Below are positions 44,469 through 55,485 of a DNA stretch of 64,000 nucleotides, piece by piece. The DNA comes from Papaver somniferum (Eukaryota; Streptophyta; Magnoliopsida; Ranunculales; Papaveraceae): NCBI RefSeq assembly GCF_003573695.1, contig NW_020650970.1:940665-1004664 (forward strand). Reading direction: 5' to 3'. Within the stretch, counting starts at the first letter, position 1; each line of letters begins with the position of its first letter. The notes below the pieces were generated by a model. It did no database searches and had not been told where the DNA came from. It was given only the letters and a program-made list of their open reading frames with translations. Made by a program: the position numbers and the translations under genes.

Positions 44469-44724
44469 TGGATTAGTCAGGCCACCTGACTAACCACCTA
44501 GCCGACTTATTGTTGTACATAGTCTTGGTCTCCATTTCTTATAGATTTACTAAGTTTAGTCCTCTTGTTCTTTCGTCCTTTCCTATTCTTCTGCTTTATT
44601 CATTACTCAATTGTTATCTTTGTAATCATATGTAATTGTAACTGCATATAAATACTTATCAATACATTCAAGCTCAACACAGTTGTGCGAGCATTCAAAA
44701 TACGACCCTAGCTGATTGTTTGCA
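44469..44724 (+). repeat. Copia-type LTR a (256 bp)
   Basis: Begins TGGATTAGTCAGGCC directly after the polypurine tract and ends GATTGTTTGCA. Ten bases later comes TGGTATCAGAGC (44735-44746), a perfect tRNA-Met primer site. Having a polypurine tract before it and a primer site after it means this LTR ends one element and begins another, or belongs to a chimera. Confidence 0.75.
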
Positions 44725-44734
44725 TAATTTATTA

Positions 44735-44746
44735 TGGTATCAGAGC
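44735..44746 (+). other. tRNA-Met primer-binding site next to LTR a
   Basis: TGGTATCAGAGC, followed by GGGGAGATCCGCTCAATTGC. The same leader recurs at 47316. Confidence 0.8.
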
Positions 44747-46846
44747 GGGGAGATCCGCTCAATTGCTTCCGCTTTCTATTTTTGGATTATCATTTTCATT
44801 GATTTTGTTCAGGCTAATCATCAATAATAGTCTATTTTTCCCAATGAGTAATTTGTTTATCTCCATCAGAATTCTCGTCAAATAACTCTTCCAAAATCAT
44901 TTCTCTTTTTATCCTTTGTGCCTCGTTCATTTGGCACTTTTATTTGCTCAATCAAATTGATTTTATGTAATACTGGTAATCCCAAATAAATCATGCAAAC
45001 AATCAGACGATATTGCGGTGGTGATTCAACCACACAATTTACCAATATATTACTTTTTGATCTATCCAAGATCTCCAGTATCAAATAATTCATGCTTCCA
45101 TGAGCTTTTTTTTTTTGATCGGAAATTTCAGAGTTTCCTTTGATCAATCAAATGAAACTAATATATTTTCCCATATATTCACATTGTTGGAATCTATTTT
45201 TTCCAAAAGTAGCTTGCATAGCTGCATTCTTATTCCCCAAGTTATTGGAATATCTCATATGGCATGGAATTCTGCTTAAGTGACGCAGTTTGTGCCGTTT
45301 TTATTCGCTGTCAGTTCAAACACATGGTTTGTGAAACCCCAGTATGTCGGAACCTTGATTCAAGGTGCATGTCAATCAGCTTATGGTTCTTTTATTAATT
45401 ACCATAGCAAGCTGCGAGTATCAAATAATATCCTCATATGGTTCTTTTATGAGCTAATATTCCTCAAACTTAGTTGATCATTTTACGGTCAACTTATTCA
45501 ACTTTCCCGCGCATCTTAATCATTCACAAAAGATGTACGTGTTATCATGTCAACTTTTCATTCCTAAAGATTGTTCTCTTTGTTATTCGAGAACTAAATT
45601 CTTGATCTTTCATTATTGGATTTCATATCCTCGTATCCTTTCAAGCAAACCCGATATATGGGTAATCCTAGTTGACTATTTCATAGTCGAATCAATTTAA
45701 TGTCCAAATTATCCGCATACAAATTTGTATTATTTCTCTGTCAATGAAAATTGTTAACATCGTATGTGTTATAATATGGTAATCCCTTAATTACCTCACT
45801 GGCAAACCAGAAAATATTTCCATGTTTATGTGAAATTGATTTTGTTTCCAAAAATATTTTCCGAGTATATCCAATATATTTTTCTCGGAAATATATTGCA
45901 TCAGCAGTGCCAGTAATAGCCTTCTTTGTTAGTTGATACTGCTGCACTTTGTATTATCTCACTTTTGTCACATGGTCAATGAGTACCGCTGAAATTGTTA
46001 TCTCACTTTGTCAAACAAGTTACCTCTGATCGAAACTTGTTGTTCCAGTTCATGGGCACAAATCAGAATATATTTTCATCATTGCATCAATTTTGATGTG
46101 TGTTAGTTATCAATGTGTCTTGTACAAGTTCTTGGCTCGTTCTAGGAATTTGATTTACGAGGAGTACTCCTCTCTTTAGAAGAAGTGTAATTTGACTCCT
46201 TTGATTAATTGTGGTGTATGGATGCAATATATATCTCCTGCCCACGAAAGCTTTCTTTCATGATCATAATTTTCATCGGCTATGATGGTCTTTGGTTTAT
46301 GGAAGTTCTCCTTCAAGAAATCTTCATTTATTTCTTACCCTCGTTCCCAAAATACATGATATTTTGTGATCTTATTTCCAAAAGTAGTTTTTTGATAATA
46401 TCCTTTATTCGGAAAAGACTCTTTTGCGATCTTATTTTCAAAAGTTGTTTTTCATTCACGAAAAAAAATAATCGTAAACAGTTAGACGTTCATCATCTTG
46501 TTATTATGAAGGACTGTCATCTCTTTTTATTTACTCATTATTTGAGTTTTTATCTTGTCTTCTATTATGCTCCAGTTTTCATGAGCTAATGTATCCTTTA
46601 ACATGTCTTCATCCAACAAAAGGTCCCTGCTACTCTAGCAAATTCCTTGGAAGATTATCAAAGCCAGTTCAAGTTCCGTCATTAATATACAGTCCTGTTC
46701 AACATTTTTTTTCAAGGCAGGCAGTGTATTGAAGTTTAGACATGATGTTAATTGATGCCGTTCATTATGGATGTCTCGTCGCGTGAAGTAGTTCGTTATT
46801 ATTATTAATTGGTCAAGTTGCACACTACGTTTCTCTACGTGTTTAA
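44747..46846. other. Noncoding interior between two copia-type LTRs
   Basis: About 2.1 kb rich in A and T with no recognisable gag or pol. Open frames here (for example 46209-46589) have no domain and biased composition. Its position between a primer site (44735) and a polypurine tract (46847) suggests the interior of a large non-coding retrotransposon derivative. Confidence 0.45.
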
Positions 46847-46858
46847 CTTGAGGGGAAG

Positions 46859-47305
46859 TATTAGAGTATATATCACGTCATCATGCAAGTAGTCGAGGTG
46901 CAAAGAAAGACCGATGCCACTTTACCGTGAAATGGAGACCAAGTCAAGTGAGGTGCATCTAGGCATGTAAAGTGAAGACCAAATCAAGTGACCGTGGGAT
47001 TCCTGCATGTGAAGTGAAGACCAAATCAAAAGATTATATAATATTATGCCATTAATTTCTAGATATATAGTAACTAGTCAAAGATAATTAAGATTTGATA
47101 TTATCTTCCTAGGTTTAGTTTAATTTATAAATAAGTGTTCTAATGTAAATGTAAATTCATCTCAGTATCCACTGATGATCAATAGTGAAGTTTCACCCTA
47201 AAGGGGGTTTGTGTGGACGTAGGCGTTAGTGCCGAACCACGTTAATCCCTTCCTCTTCTTTGATTTGTTTTCCGTATAATCGATGATCCGACTCAGTGAT
47301 ATCCA
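46859..47305 (+). repeat. Copia-type LTR b (about 447 bp)
   Basis: Preceded by ACTTGAGGGGAAGTA (polypurine tract) and followed after ten bases by the primer site TGGTATCAGAGC (47316-47327). It starts near TATTAGAGTATATATCACGT and ends GTGATATCCA. The initial TG is not clear, so the start is uncertain by a few bases. The sequence is unlike LTR a. Confidence 0.65.
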
Positions 47306-47315
47306 TAATTTATTA

Positions 47316-47380
47316 TGGTATCAGAGCGGGGAGATCCGCTCAATTGCTTCCGCTTTCTATTTTTGGATCTCCCCGCTCTG
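47316..47380 (+). other. Primer site and leader ending in a perfect 16-bp hairpin
   Basis: TGGTATCAGAGC at 47316-47327 continues with the same 50-base leader as at 44735. It then meets GGATCTCCCCGCTCTG (47365-47380), the exact complement of CAGAGCGGGGAGATCC (47322-47337), with a 27-base loop. Confidence 0.8.
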
Positions 47381-48194
47381 TGTAGCCTTGCAGCAACATG
47401 ATTTGATATTAGGGTATTTTGTGTCCCGTACCCTAATATCTTCTTTGTTACCATTTTGGTAAATATCTGCAACGCCTTCCTCAATACTAGAAAGTTGAAC
47501 AACATTTTTTTTTTTTTTTGAGAAAGAGGCCAAATAAAAATAAATTAATAAGATTGCCAACAGCGGCGAATCCAAGATTTCATGAGAGGGGAGGAAAAAA
47601 AAATCACCACAACAAAATAAATGACCATCTTGCCGTTACCCCTTTTTTAAAGAACGCGCAATTGGGATAAAAAAGTAATTGGAGAATATTGATTACTTTA
47701 CCCAACCCATGATGTGTGCTAACGGGTGATTTCTGGGTATGAAAATACTAAAATACCCTTTGATTAATTAAAAAACATTCTGAAAAGACCATTATATCCT
47801 TTCTACTAAAACTTAAAATAAAAAACCAAATTCATATATCCCCCATTCTCTAAAAACAATACCGGCACTGTTAGGGTTAGGTTTTGAATTTTTGTTCTTC
47901 ATCTGTTCTTCGTCGATTCAAAAACTTCTTCGTTGATTAACATACCTAAATCATAAACAATGTCTCCACGAAAGAATACAAATGCCCAATCGTCAAAATC
48001 GATAGGTCAACAAAACCACGAACAAAGAATTGCTAAGATTGCTCAAGAGCTAGAAGAAGAAGAAGCAGCGGATTCGGACAATCAACTTCTCGCAACCATG
48101 GCTTATGTGAGAAGGTAAGTGATTTTAAACTACTTTATGAGTGTTTAAATCGATTTATAACAATGGGTTTAGGTTAGAATCGCGAACCCTAACT

Positions 48195-48790
48195 GAAACA
48201 GTCGAGTTTTAGTGAGTACCGTCACTGAAATATGTATGAATACAGTGCCGGTTTTGTGTTCTGGCATTCAATCTTGGATGAATGCAATGCCGTTTCCAAC
48301 CCCAGATTCACCTGAAACTGAATTTTCCCTACCGGCATAGAATTTGGGTCGAAGTCTATGCCGGTTTTTAGTACCGGCAGTCTTTAATAATAATTCGTGT
48401 ATGCCGGTAGTAGACTTAAAACATACAGGAGAGTTTATGAATTTGTCACCAGTACCGGCATAGATTTTGGGTTGCATTGTATGCCGGTTTTGGGTACCGA
48501 CATTCTTTTGTTATAATTCGAGAATGCCGGTAGTGGACTTAAAACATACAGGAAAACTTAAGAATTTGTCACCTATACCGGCATAGCTTTGAGGTTGATT
48601 TTTTGCCGGTACAAAGTTACGGCATGGAATTGATTTATTTCGAGAGTGTCGGTAGAAGTCTTTTGATATCCAGGAGAATTACATATGACTACCGGCATTC
48701 TCGACAGTGAATGTTCACTGCCGGAACATTTAACCGGCGTGGTTAGATTAAGTAAGTCAATGTCGGTACAAAAACTGAAAGTGAGTTGTC
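48195..48790. repeat. P2 left motif array, three ~120-bp tandem units with ACCGGCA/TGCCGGT
   Basis: Units start with ACCGGCATAG near 48331, 48453 and 48576. Each carries about four motif copies in alternating orientation (ACCGGCA, ATGCCGG, ACCG(G/A)CA, ATGCCGG), followed by AGTGGACTTAAAACATACAG and a GAATTTGTCACC-like end. The third unit is more worn. The whole array is inside intron 1 of the PMD gene. Confidence 0.82.
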
Positions 48791-48992
48791 TCACATTCAT
48801 TTCTTGTGCTTATGATATAGGTCAAAAGCCAAGGAAGCTAACAAAATAAAAACTAAAGATGCGGTCACTAAGAGAAGAAGGAAGGACGGTATTGATACTC
48901 CTCAATCTCTCCCTCCTCGAGGGAAAGATGAAGGTCACAAAAAGCGTTTGGGGGCTGGCAGGCCCGAAGGGGTGTATAAAAATGAAGCGAAG

Positions 48993-51208
48993 TGAAAACG
49001 GGGGCCTACAGTAATACCGCAAGTGCACGGTCGTCGGTTGTAGCTCGTGCAAGTACGGGTCGATCCACAGAGATCGGGTGTGTTTGGAGTGTTCTAGCTA
49101 ATTGGGTTCTAAGTTGCTATTGGGCTATGAAGCCTTTTGGCTTAATTTGGGCTTTGAGTGCTAATGGGTTTGTTCACAATAAAAGGAACCTGGGCTCAGT
49201 TGGTCTTTGAAATGTAAATGGGCTTTTGTTTTAAACTTAGGCTTTGATTAAGCCTGAATTGGATTGGGCCTTAATGAATTTGGGCTTTGGTTTTAAACAA
49301 CTGGGCTTTGGTTAAGCCCACAGTTGACTGAATTGGGCTTGGATAAACTTGCTTTGGAAGGCAGCAGCAGCAAACAGCTTGGCAGAGACAACACAGCAGC
49401 AGGCACCAGCAGCAGCAGTACTGCAGCAGGGGAAGCAAATAGTAATGCAGCAGTGCAATGCAGCAAGGCAAGTGCACAACAGCAGTGACAGAGTGCACAA
49501 GCAAGGAAGAAAACAACAAACAAAATGAAAGATACAACAGGGCAACAGTAAAAGCAAAGAACAAAACAAGATGAACCAAGGCCTAAGGCCAAGGGCAGGG
49601 ATATGAATGAAACTGAAATGAAGCAAGGCTAGGCTAAGGCATTCAGGAGGTATACTAAAAGAATGGGAAGAGAACTAGCTTGCTATAAGCACTAGTTTCT
49701 CCCAATGCACAATCAACACTGCAACCTAAGCATACAACAAGAATGGCAAGAAAATCAGCTTGCTATGAGCACTGATTTCTTCCATTGCACAATTAGTTCA
49801 AAGCTTCACAGATACCTAGCCTAGCATTCCATCAATTGTGACAGCAAAACAAACATGACAGGAACATTAACAAACATCAACAGGAGACAACATAACAGAA
49901 GCAGTGAAACTAAACAGAACATTAACAGGAAATTAAAAGGACATTGCATAAACATTATGAACATAACCAACTGAAATTAACAATGAACACACACAAACAT
50001 CTAACACATTAACAGGATACATCATAACAGGACACAAGTAACATGAACATGAAATTTTAGCTGAAATTGAAAATTAACAGGACATGAAAGTCCTGGATGT
50101 TGGCTACTCCAAACATAACTATTACAACATACCCACAGTCTTATATATACCCACAACACATTAGGGTTCTACAAAAAAAATTCCCAAACTGACAGAGCTA
50201 GGGTTGGTGAATTCTTACCTAATTTGATGTAGCAACATCAAATTGAACGCAACCCATTACTCTACTTGTCCTTCTCTACCTCTCCATGCCTTCAATTTCA
50301 CTCTAGCTCAACCCAATTTACCTATTTCACACTTTAGGGTTTCGGTTGAAAATGTGTGAAATAAGTGAATTAGATGGACTAGGGGGATTGGAACAATGAT
50401 GGGTTATCATTGTTTGACGTGGTGACAGAGGTGGGTGGCGGAGCAGGTGGTGACAGAGGTGGAGAAGGTGGTGGCAGGACATGGTTGCAGGGAGATGGTT
50501 CTGCAGAGGGGTGGGTGGAGGAGAAGGTCGACTGGTTGGGAGAAGGGGTTGTTTGGTTAGGTGGATGGTGCTCGGTCACTAGGGTGTGAGGCGGGTGTAT
50601 CTAGTTTTGATGTTCTGTGACTCTGAGCTGCGAGATGCGAAGATGGTTGGTAGATCGGACGGTGATGCGGAGGCAAGCGATGAGCGACCGTTGGATTATA
50701 TGATACAACAAAATCAACGATGCCAGATGGAGTTAGGTGTTGTAGTGTTAGGCGGAGATATCAAACTTTGATGAACAGCAATGGAGCGACCGTTGGATTC
50801 AACTACCATCTAATCTGAAGGCTTGGAATTCCAGCGCTGTGGTGCTCGGCATAGACTTCAGATTTTGATGCTCTATGAAGGAGCGACCGTCGGATGCTTC
50901 TGAGAAATGATCTGATGGCTGAGAACGGAGGCGCTTTTGTGTGTCGAAAATGAGGTTGTGCGCACCATTCTTCGCGGCTTCCTTGCGTAATTTCTCCCGG
51001 CTTTTCACTACTTTTTCTGCTCTTTTCGCTCCGCGACTCATCCGAACTTTATTTATTACCTAAAAATACAAAATTAATTAATAAAAATATTTATTCTTGA
51101 AAACAATGAAAATACAGAATATGGGATAAAATGTAGAATTAATGCACAAAAGATGAGTTAAAATGCCAACAAAAAGGGATAAATATATACAATATTTGGC
51201 ACTCATCA
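48993..51208 (-). repeat. Solo LTR, Tat/Ogre-like (2,216 bp), inside a P2 exon
   Basis: On the minus strand it begins TGATGAGTGCCAAATATTGT and ends GTAGGCCCCCGTTTTCA, terminal sequences familiar from plant Tat/Ogre-type LTRs. It includes CAG-rich stretches near 49360-49440 that give false open frames, and a C/T-rich coding-like shadow near 50400-50580. No primer site or internal part is attached. It splits exon 2 of the PMD gene. No 5-bp duplication is seen (CGAAG on the left, TGGGC on the right), which suggests recombination between elements or loss at the edge. Confidence 0.75.
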
Positions 51209-53679
51209 TGGGCTGAGACAAGAGAGATAATTTGAGAGAGTGGTGGTGACCGTAGTCGATTTGTAATCTGTGAGCACGATGATCAAGATGAGAAAGATGA
51301 AGAGGAAAGTGAGGATGAAGATAATGTGGTTCCTCCAAGTCAATTAGCAAGCCAAAGCGAAGTTGTTGGGCCAAGTCAACAACCAACACAAGGCAATGGC
51401 AAGAAGGGCAAAGACAAAGTGAAAGTTAAAGGTTCCCACCTTCCTCATATTAACGACATGATACTTGACCTTGAACGTGGTATAATTTAGGGTGAAGCTC
51501 CGGAATCGAAAACACTATTTGGATACAAGCACTCGTAGGCTCGTACTATTTATCAAACCTATGTAAGCATTTTTTATCTTGTGCATATGTATTGTTGTGT
51601 ATTTATGTAAAATATTTTAATTATATTGTCTCCTAATTGTAGGATCATAAGAAGGTTGTGCGTGTTTGCCGAAACCAAGCCGCGGATTGTTGGAAATTAT
51701 CCGAGGAATGTGAAGAGGTCCAAAAAATAGTAATGGATTCTGGTCTATATGCTTTGGTTGAAAATTATGTGAAGCCTGATTCCGTGACTGTCAATTGCTT
51801 CGTCGAAAGGTATCATGGTGAAACCGATACCATGCACTTCCCTTTTGGGGAGATGACCTTCATCCCTGAAGATACTCAGAACATTCTAGGCTTGAGTGTT
51901 ATCGGAAAATCAATTGCAGAAGGAGTTGAGTCTCTTGACCTAGAATGGTCGAAGTTGCACGCTCTGACTAACAAGTTGTTTGGTTGGGACTACAAAACTT
52001 TGTGGAGAGCTTTTTATGAATCCACGTCTGGTAAGACAAAGACAATCAAGTTGACGCTGCTTAAGAAGAAGTTTGAAAACACAAAGCAAAGAAGTTTGGA
52101 GGATGGATGGGTCCCTAAAAAAATTCGTTACATTGCCGCTACGTACCTGTTATACATCTTGGGCACTAGGGTATTCCCTGACACTAATGGCAACAAGTTA
52201 GTGCGAACTACCTTCAGTACTTGGACCGTTGGAAGATGTCTATGGGTATTCTTGGGGCACCGCTGTAATGGCACATTTGATGACGGAGATGAGAAGGGCC
52301 TCTAAGGCTAAAACCAACCAATTTGTCAGGAATTTCATTCTACTGTTGGTAATTTTGTTTTTAAACTTATGTTATTATGTATATTGTTCACATGTACCCT
52401 TATCGTGAACTTAGAAACAAAACTTATTGCTTCACATTGGAATAGGTGTGGGCTTATGAACACTTCCCAACCTTGTTCAAGGACTGGACCTCCTTGAAGA
52501 TCAAAGACCTTCCCGAACCCGATACGCCTATAGCTAAGAGATACGAGTTCAACAATACTCTGAAGCCCGGTAACATAGGTCGACTGATCGATATGAGATT
52601 GGCTTTGGACGCGATGAGTACCAAGATGTGTGTTCGACCCTTACAAGGAGGTTAGAGGAAACACCAAGTTTTGAGGTTTGGTAACGTTGCATTCTACCAT
52701 GGGCCGTTGTTCCACCCAAAAGGATACGTTATGGCCAATCCTACACGTGTGATGCGCCAACTTGGATATAAGCAATTATCATATCGAGACGGACTCTTTT
52801 CAATGTTTTGTTCTTGACCTTTCTCGGTGCTTTTCAACTCCTAATCGGTTGCATGTAGAGTATGATCCAAAACCGGATCCAACAGATTGGAGGGATAGGG
52901 AACCACGTCGTTTGGTAGATATTAGTCAGTGGGAAGTGGGAGCTTGCGGAAAACGGTGATGAGGTTGATGCCGACTACATGGAAGATTACCTGCAATGGT
53001 CACATCCTTTTATCGTCCGCCCGGATGACGTCCAAGTTCCACCCCAGAAACACCCTCCCGTTCCAACTCCCGCACATGCACCACCTACGATCCCCCAACT
53101 TAATAAGACCGTTGGATTGCTAGTAAGTATTGTTAATTACTTATTCGTTTAATGTACACATAATCTTATATTAGCATATATATACTAATTATGTGTTATA
53201 TGTATGAAACTAGCGGCGTCGGCTTGAAAAGTTGAAGAAAATGTTAGGTTGCAAGTACGAGGAATGAGAGGTGCTATCCCTTGAAGAAATGAAGGAAGTC
53301 GTGGAAAATATTGATAAAATTGAAGAAACCGACCCTAGTGCAAGAGATTTGTTCGGGGAAATTAAGAAGAAACCGGCACAAAAGAAGCAAAAGACCAAGT
53401 GATTAACTATTTAGTTGTGTTTCTTTTTCTGGATGATGGTTGTTACGTCTTGAACAATTCCGAACTTGTTTTCGTTTGCACCTCATGGTTAACTCTTTAG
53501 TTGGTTGGTTTGATTTTAGTTTATGATACCTGGATTAAGAACATTTAAGCAGAATCCAGTTGTTTGGTTTATGTTGAACATGTTTAGATTTCTAGTGATT
53601 ACTTTATGTTGAACATGTTTAGATTTCTAGTGAAATGTTATTTTTGCAAGATTTATTTACGACTGCTGCCGTCATGGAA

Positions 53680-53945
53680 AAGCTTAGTTTCAACAACGCC
53701 GGTACTGGTTCCGGCATGTACGAATATTACAGTTCATTTCTGGTTCCTAGTACCGGCAATGAAATGTTTTATAAAACCATACCAGAACTAGAAGATTAAA
53801 AATTTCATGTTCCTGTATAGAAATTGGAAGGTACCGGCATAGTCGTTTTTTCTAAAATCTATGCCGGTTTTATGATTATTTTCAAATTTTCATAGTTGAC
53901 AGAAAACCGGCACTGTAAGCTTGGTTGCTTTCATGCCGGCACTCT
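53680..53945. repeat. P2 middle motif cluster (ACCGGCA/TGCCGGT)
   Basis: Copies include ACGCCGGTACTGGTTCCGGC, TACCGGCAATG, TACCGGCATAG, ATGCCGGTTTT, AACCGGCACTG and ATGCCGGCACT. It lies between the end of the PMD gene and the end of the convergent GRF gene, that is between two 3' ends. Confidence 0.75.
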
Positions 53946-54077
53946 ACTAGTTTTGAGTATAAATCCATTTCGAATGCTCTTTATTTCATTCCTAAGTAGT
54001 CTATTACATTGGATTTGAAACTTTAAATTAAAACATGCTCAAAAACATAGAATGGATTACATTTGGTTAAAGATTAT

Positions 54078-54596
54078 CTATCTCCATCCCTTTTCAACAA
54101 TTTCGGAACCTTTGAGCGTTTCCCGAATCTGTTCGAAGACATCGTCCGGGATGAGGGTGTCAAGGATCATCTTCATTGGTTCTTCTTCTCTTTCAACATA
54201 TTCCTTTCCCTTCATATAACACCCATCACACCCATCGATAGGCTTGCATTGGCCCTTGTGGTTTTCTCTTGACTCTGATAGTTCAACAGCTTTGTCAAAC
54301 CATTGAAACTCATCGCACTTTGGGTGATTCAGACACCTTAGAAACATTCTTCCATTTTCAGCATCATCAGTTTTTGCAATCCAAAATCGGTGTGTCCCAT
54401 CACAGCTTCTACACTTTGAATAAATAAAAGGACAGTCCATGGCTAGATGAGAAGGTGACTTGCAAATTTGACACTTGCAACGATGACTTTGTAAGAGAAG
54501 ATTATATTAGTTATGCGTCATAGTAGTGAAGATTATATTGTTAGTAATGTTTAATCTACTTACTTTGAAAATAGAGCTAGATGATGAATTTCCCAT
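54078..54596 (-). CDS. P2 GRF-type zinc-finger protein (two exons)
   Basis: Exon 1 is 54596-54564 (MGNSSSSSIFK), the 90-base intron 54563-54474 (GTAAGT…AG, phase 0) and exon 2 54473-54078, giving 142 residues. Exon 2 opens with a small C-x2-C-x6-H-x3-C cluster (CQICKSPSHLAMDC). A GRF zinc finger follows: CRSCDGTHRFWIA, NGRMFLRCLNHPKCDEFQWF. GRF fingers bind single-stranded DNA in repair proteins such as topoisomerase III and APE2, and they also occur in plant transposon-associated proteins. After the finger comes an acidic tail (YVEREEEPMKMILDTLIPDD). A TATA-like ATTTATATATAATAC lies about 100 bases upstream on the minus strand. No break is seen, so it may be expressed. It ends facing the PMD gene. 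The splice sites are inferred by eye. Confidence 0.65.
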
Positions 54597-54691
54597 CCCT
54601 TGTGAAGCTTTAACCGTGCTTTCTTTCTTGAGAGAAGGATTTTTGTTATTTGGTGGGTGGTTTGTGTAGATGTTTCCCAAGGAATAAGGGG

Positions 54692-54706
54692 TATTATATA
54701 TAAATG
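54692..54706 (-). promoter_or_regulatory. Probable TATA box of the GRF gene
   Basis: On the minus strand ATTTATATATAATAC, about 100 bases before the ATG at 54596. The right array of P2 lies directly upstream of it, so the array could act as a regulatory region for this gene. Confidence 0.5.
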
Positions 54707-54764
54707 AATCACCAACGGTCTTATTTTTCAAAAAACTAGCCGTTTTTTTTTTTGAATTTCACAA

Positions 54765-55395
54765 ACACCGACATAGTCGTTATTATAGATCCAATGTCGG
54801 TTCCCTGTAACGACAATGAATATTGTTGTACCATGTCGGTAATGGTTGCATATTTGGCCTAATCTCCGAAGAAATTCCCTTATACCGGCATAAAAGATTC
54901 ATTAGACAGCAACGCCGGAAGCAAAGGTGCCGGCATTCTCGTAATTTATTGTCCCAAGCCGGTACACGCTTCCGGCATTAAAAATAATTCATATGTAATG
55001 CCGGTATTTAGCTTTGGAAAACATTTATTCCTGTACGTTTTTTGGTAGGTACCGTCATTGTAAATTTGAAACTTAACAACGCCGATTGCGCTGCCGGCAT
55101 TCTCGGTATTGATGGTACCACGCCGGTACGGAGTTCCGGCGTTGATGTTTATTAATTTCCCATTTTGAAATATTTCATGTATGTTTTTCATGCAGTTCCG
55201 GCATGGTAATCTATCAATGAAACCATGACGGTTTATTATTCCGTAGTGTATTCCTTGGTAGGTAAAAAAGTTAACTGCGTACCGGCATAGTTTTTTTGGC
55301 AGAATACTATGCCGGATCAATATTCAAAATGGGGGATATCGCTCTACCGGGATGGTATTCATACCATTTCTATGCCGGCACCGAGGTCAGTTGAA
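54765..55395. repeat. P2 right motif array (ACCGGCA/TGCCGGT)
   Basis: About 20 copies, more variable than on the left: ACCGACATAG, ATGTCGGT, TACCGGCATA, ACGCCGGAAG, GTGCCGGCAT, TTCCGGCATT, ATGCCGGTAT, ACGCCGGTAC, ATGCCGGATC and ATGCCGGCACC. Orientation alternates. It lies between the acidic exon at 55675-55486 and the GRF promoter. Confidence 0.8.
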
Positions 55396-55485
55396 AAAAT
55401 GGCGGGTTTAAAGAAAAAAAAATCGATTTTTCAACCTCCTAGCAGCTTTACCGATGTATTGGGGATGCATGTTGTGCAAGTTTAC

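Larger units (their letters stand above)
47960..53402 (+). pseudogene. P2 plant mobile domain (PMD) gene, interrupted and frameshifted
   Basis: Exon 1 is 47960-48114 (MSPRKNTNAQSSKSIGQQNH…), with donor GAAG|GTAAGT. Intron 1 (48115-48820) carries the left array. Exon 2 starts at 48821 in the same phase as P1 (AG|G) and includes KKRLGAGRPEGVYKNE. It is cut at 48993 by a 2.2-kb solo LTR and resumes at 51209, ending near 51562. Exon 3 (51643-52348) holds the PMD: MHFPFGEMTFIPEDTQNILG, ATYLLYILGTRVFPDTNGNK and, in another frame, YGYSWGTAVMAHLM. Exon 4 is 52446-53122 (FYHGPLFHPKGYVMANPTRV; DADYMEDYLQWSHPFIV). Exon 5 is 53214-53402 (LEKLKKMLGCKYEE then EEMKEVVENIDKIEE). Breaks include two single-base frame losses in exon 3, a stop at 52653, further stops in exons 2 and 5, and the insertion. 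Function as for P1. Confidence 0.75.

Noticed and set aside
44735..44746. tRNA-like sequence TGGTATCAGAGC
   Set aside because: It is only the primer complement; no cloverleaf surrounds it here or at 47316.
46209..46589. 126-codon phenylalanine-rich frame
   Set aside because: Composition mirrors AT-rich noncoding DNA and no motif is present.
49271..49626. Three overlapping cysteine/leucine-rich frames on the minus strand
   Set aside because: They are readings of CAG-type repeats inside the solo LTR, with no signal of selection or domain.
50379..50771. Proline-rich (minus) and other frames in GC-richer DNA
   Set aside because: Inside the 2.2-kb solo LTR and without domain or splice support.
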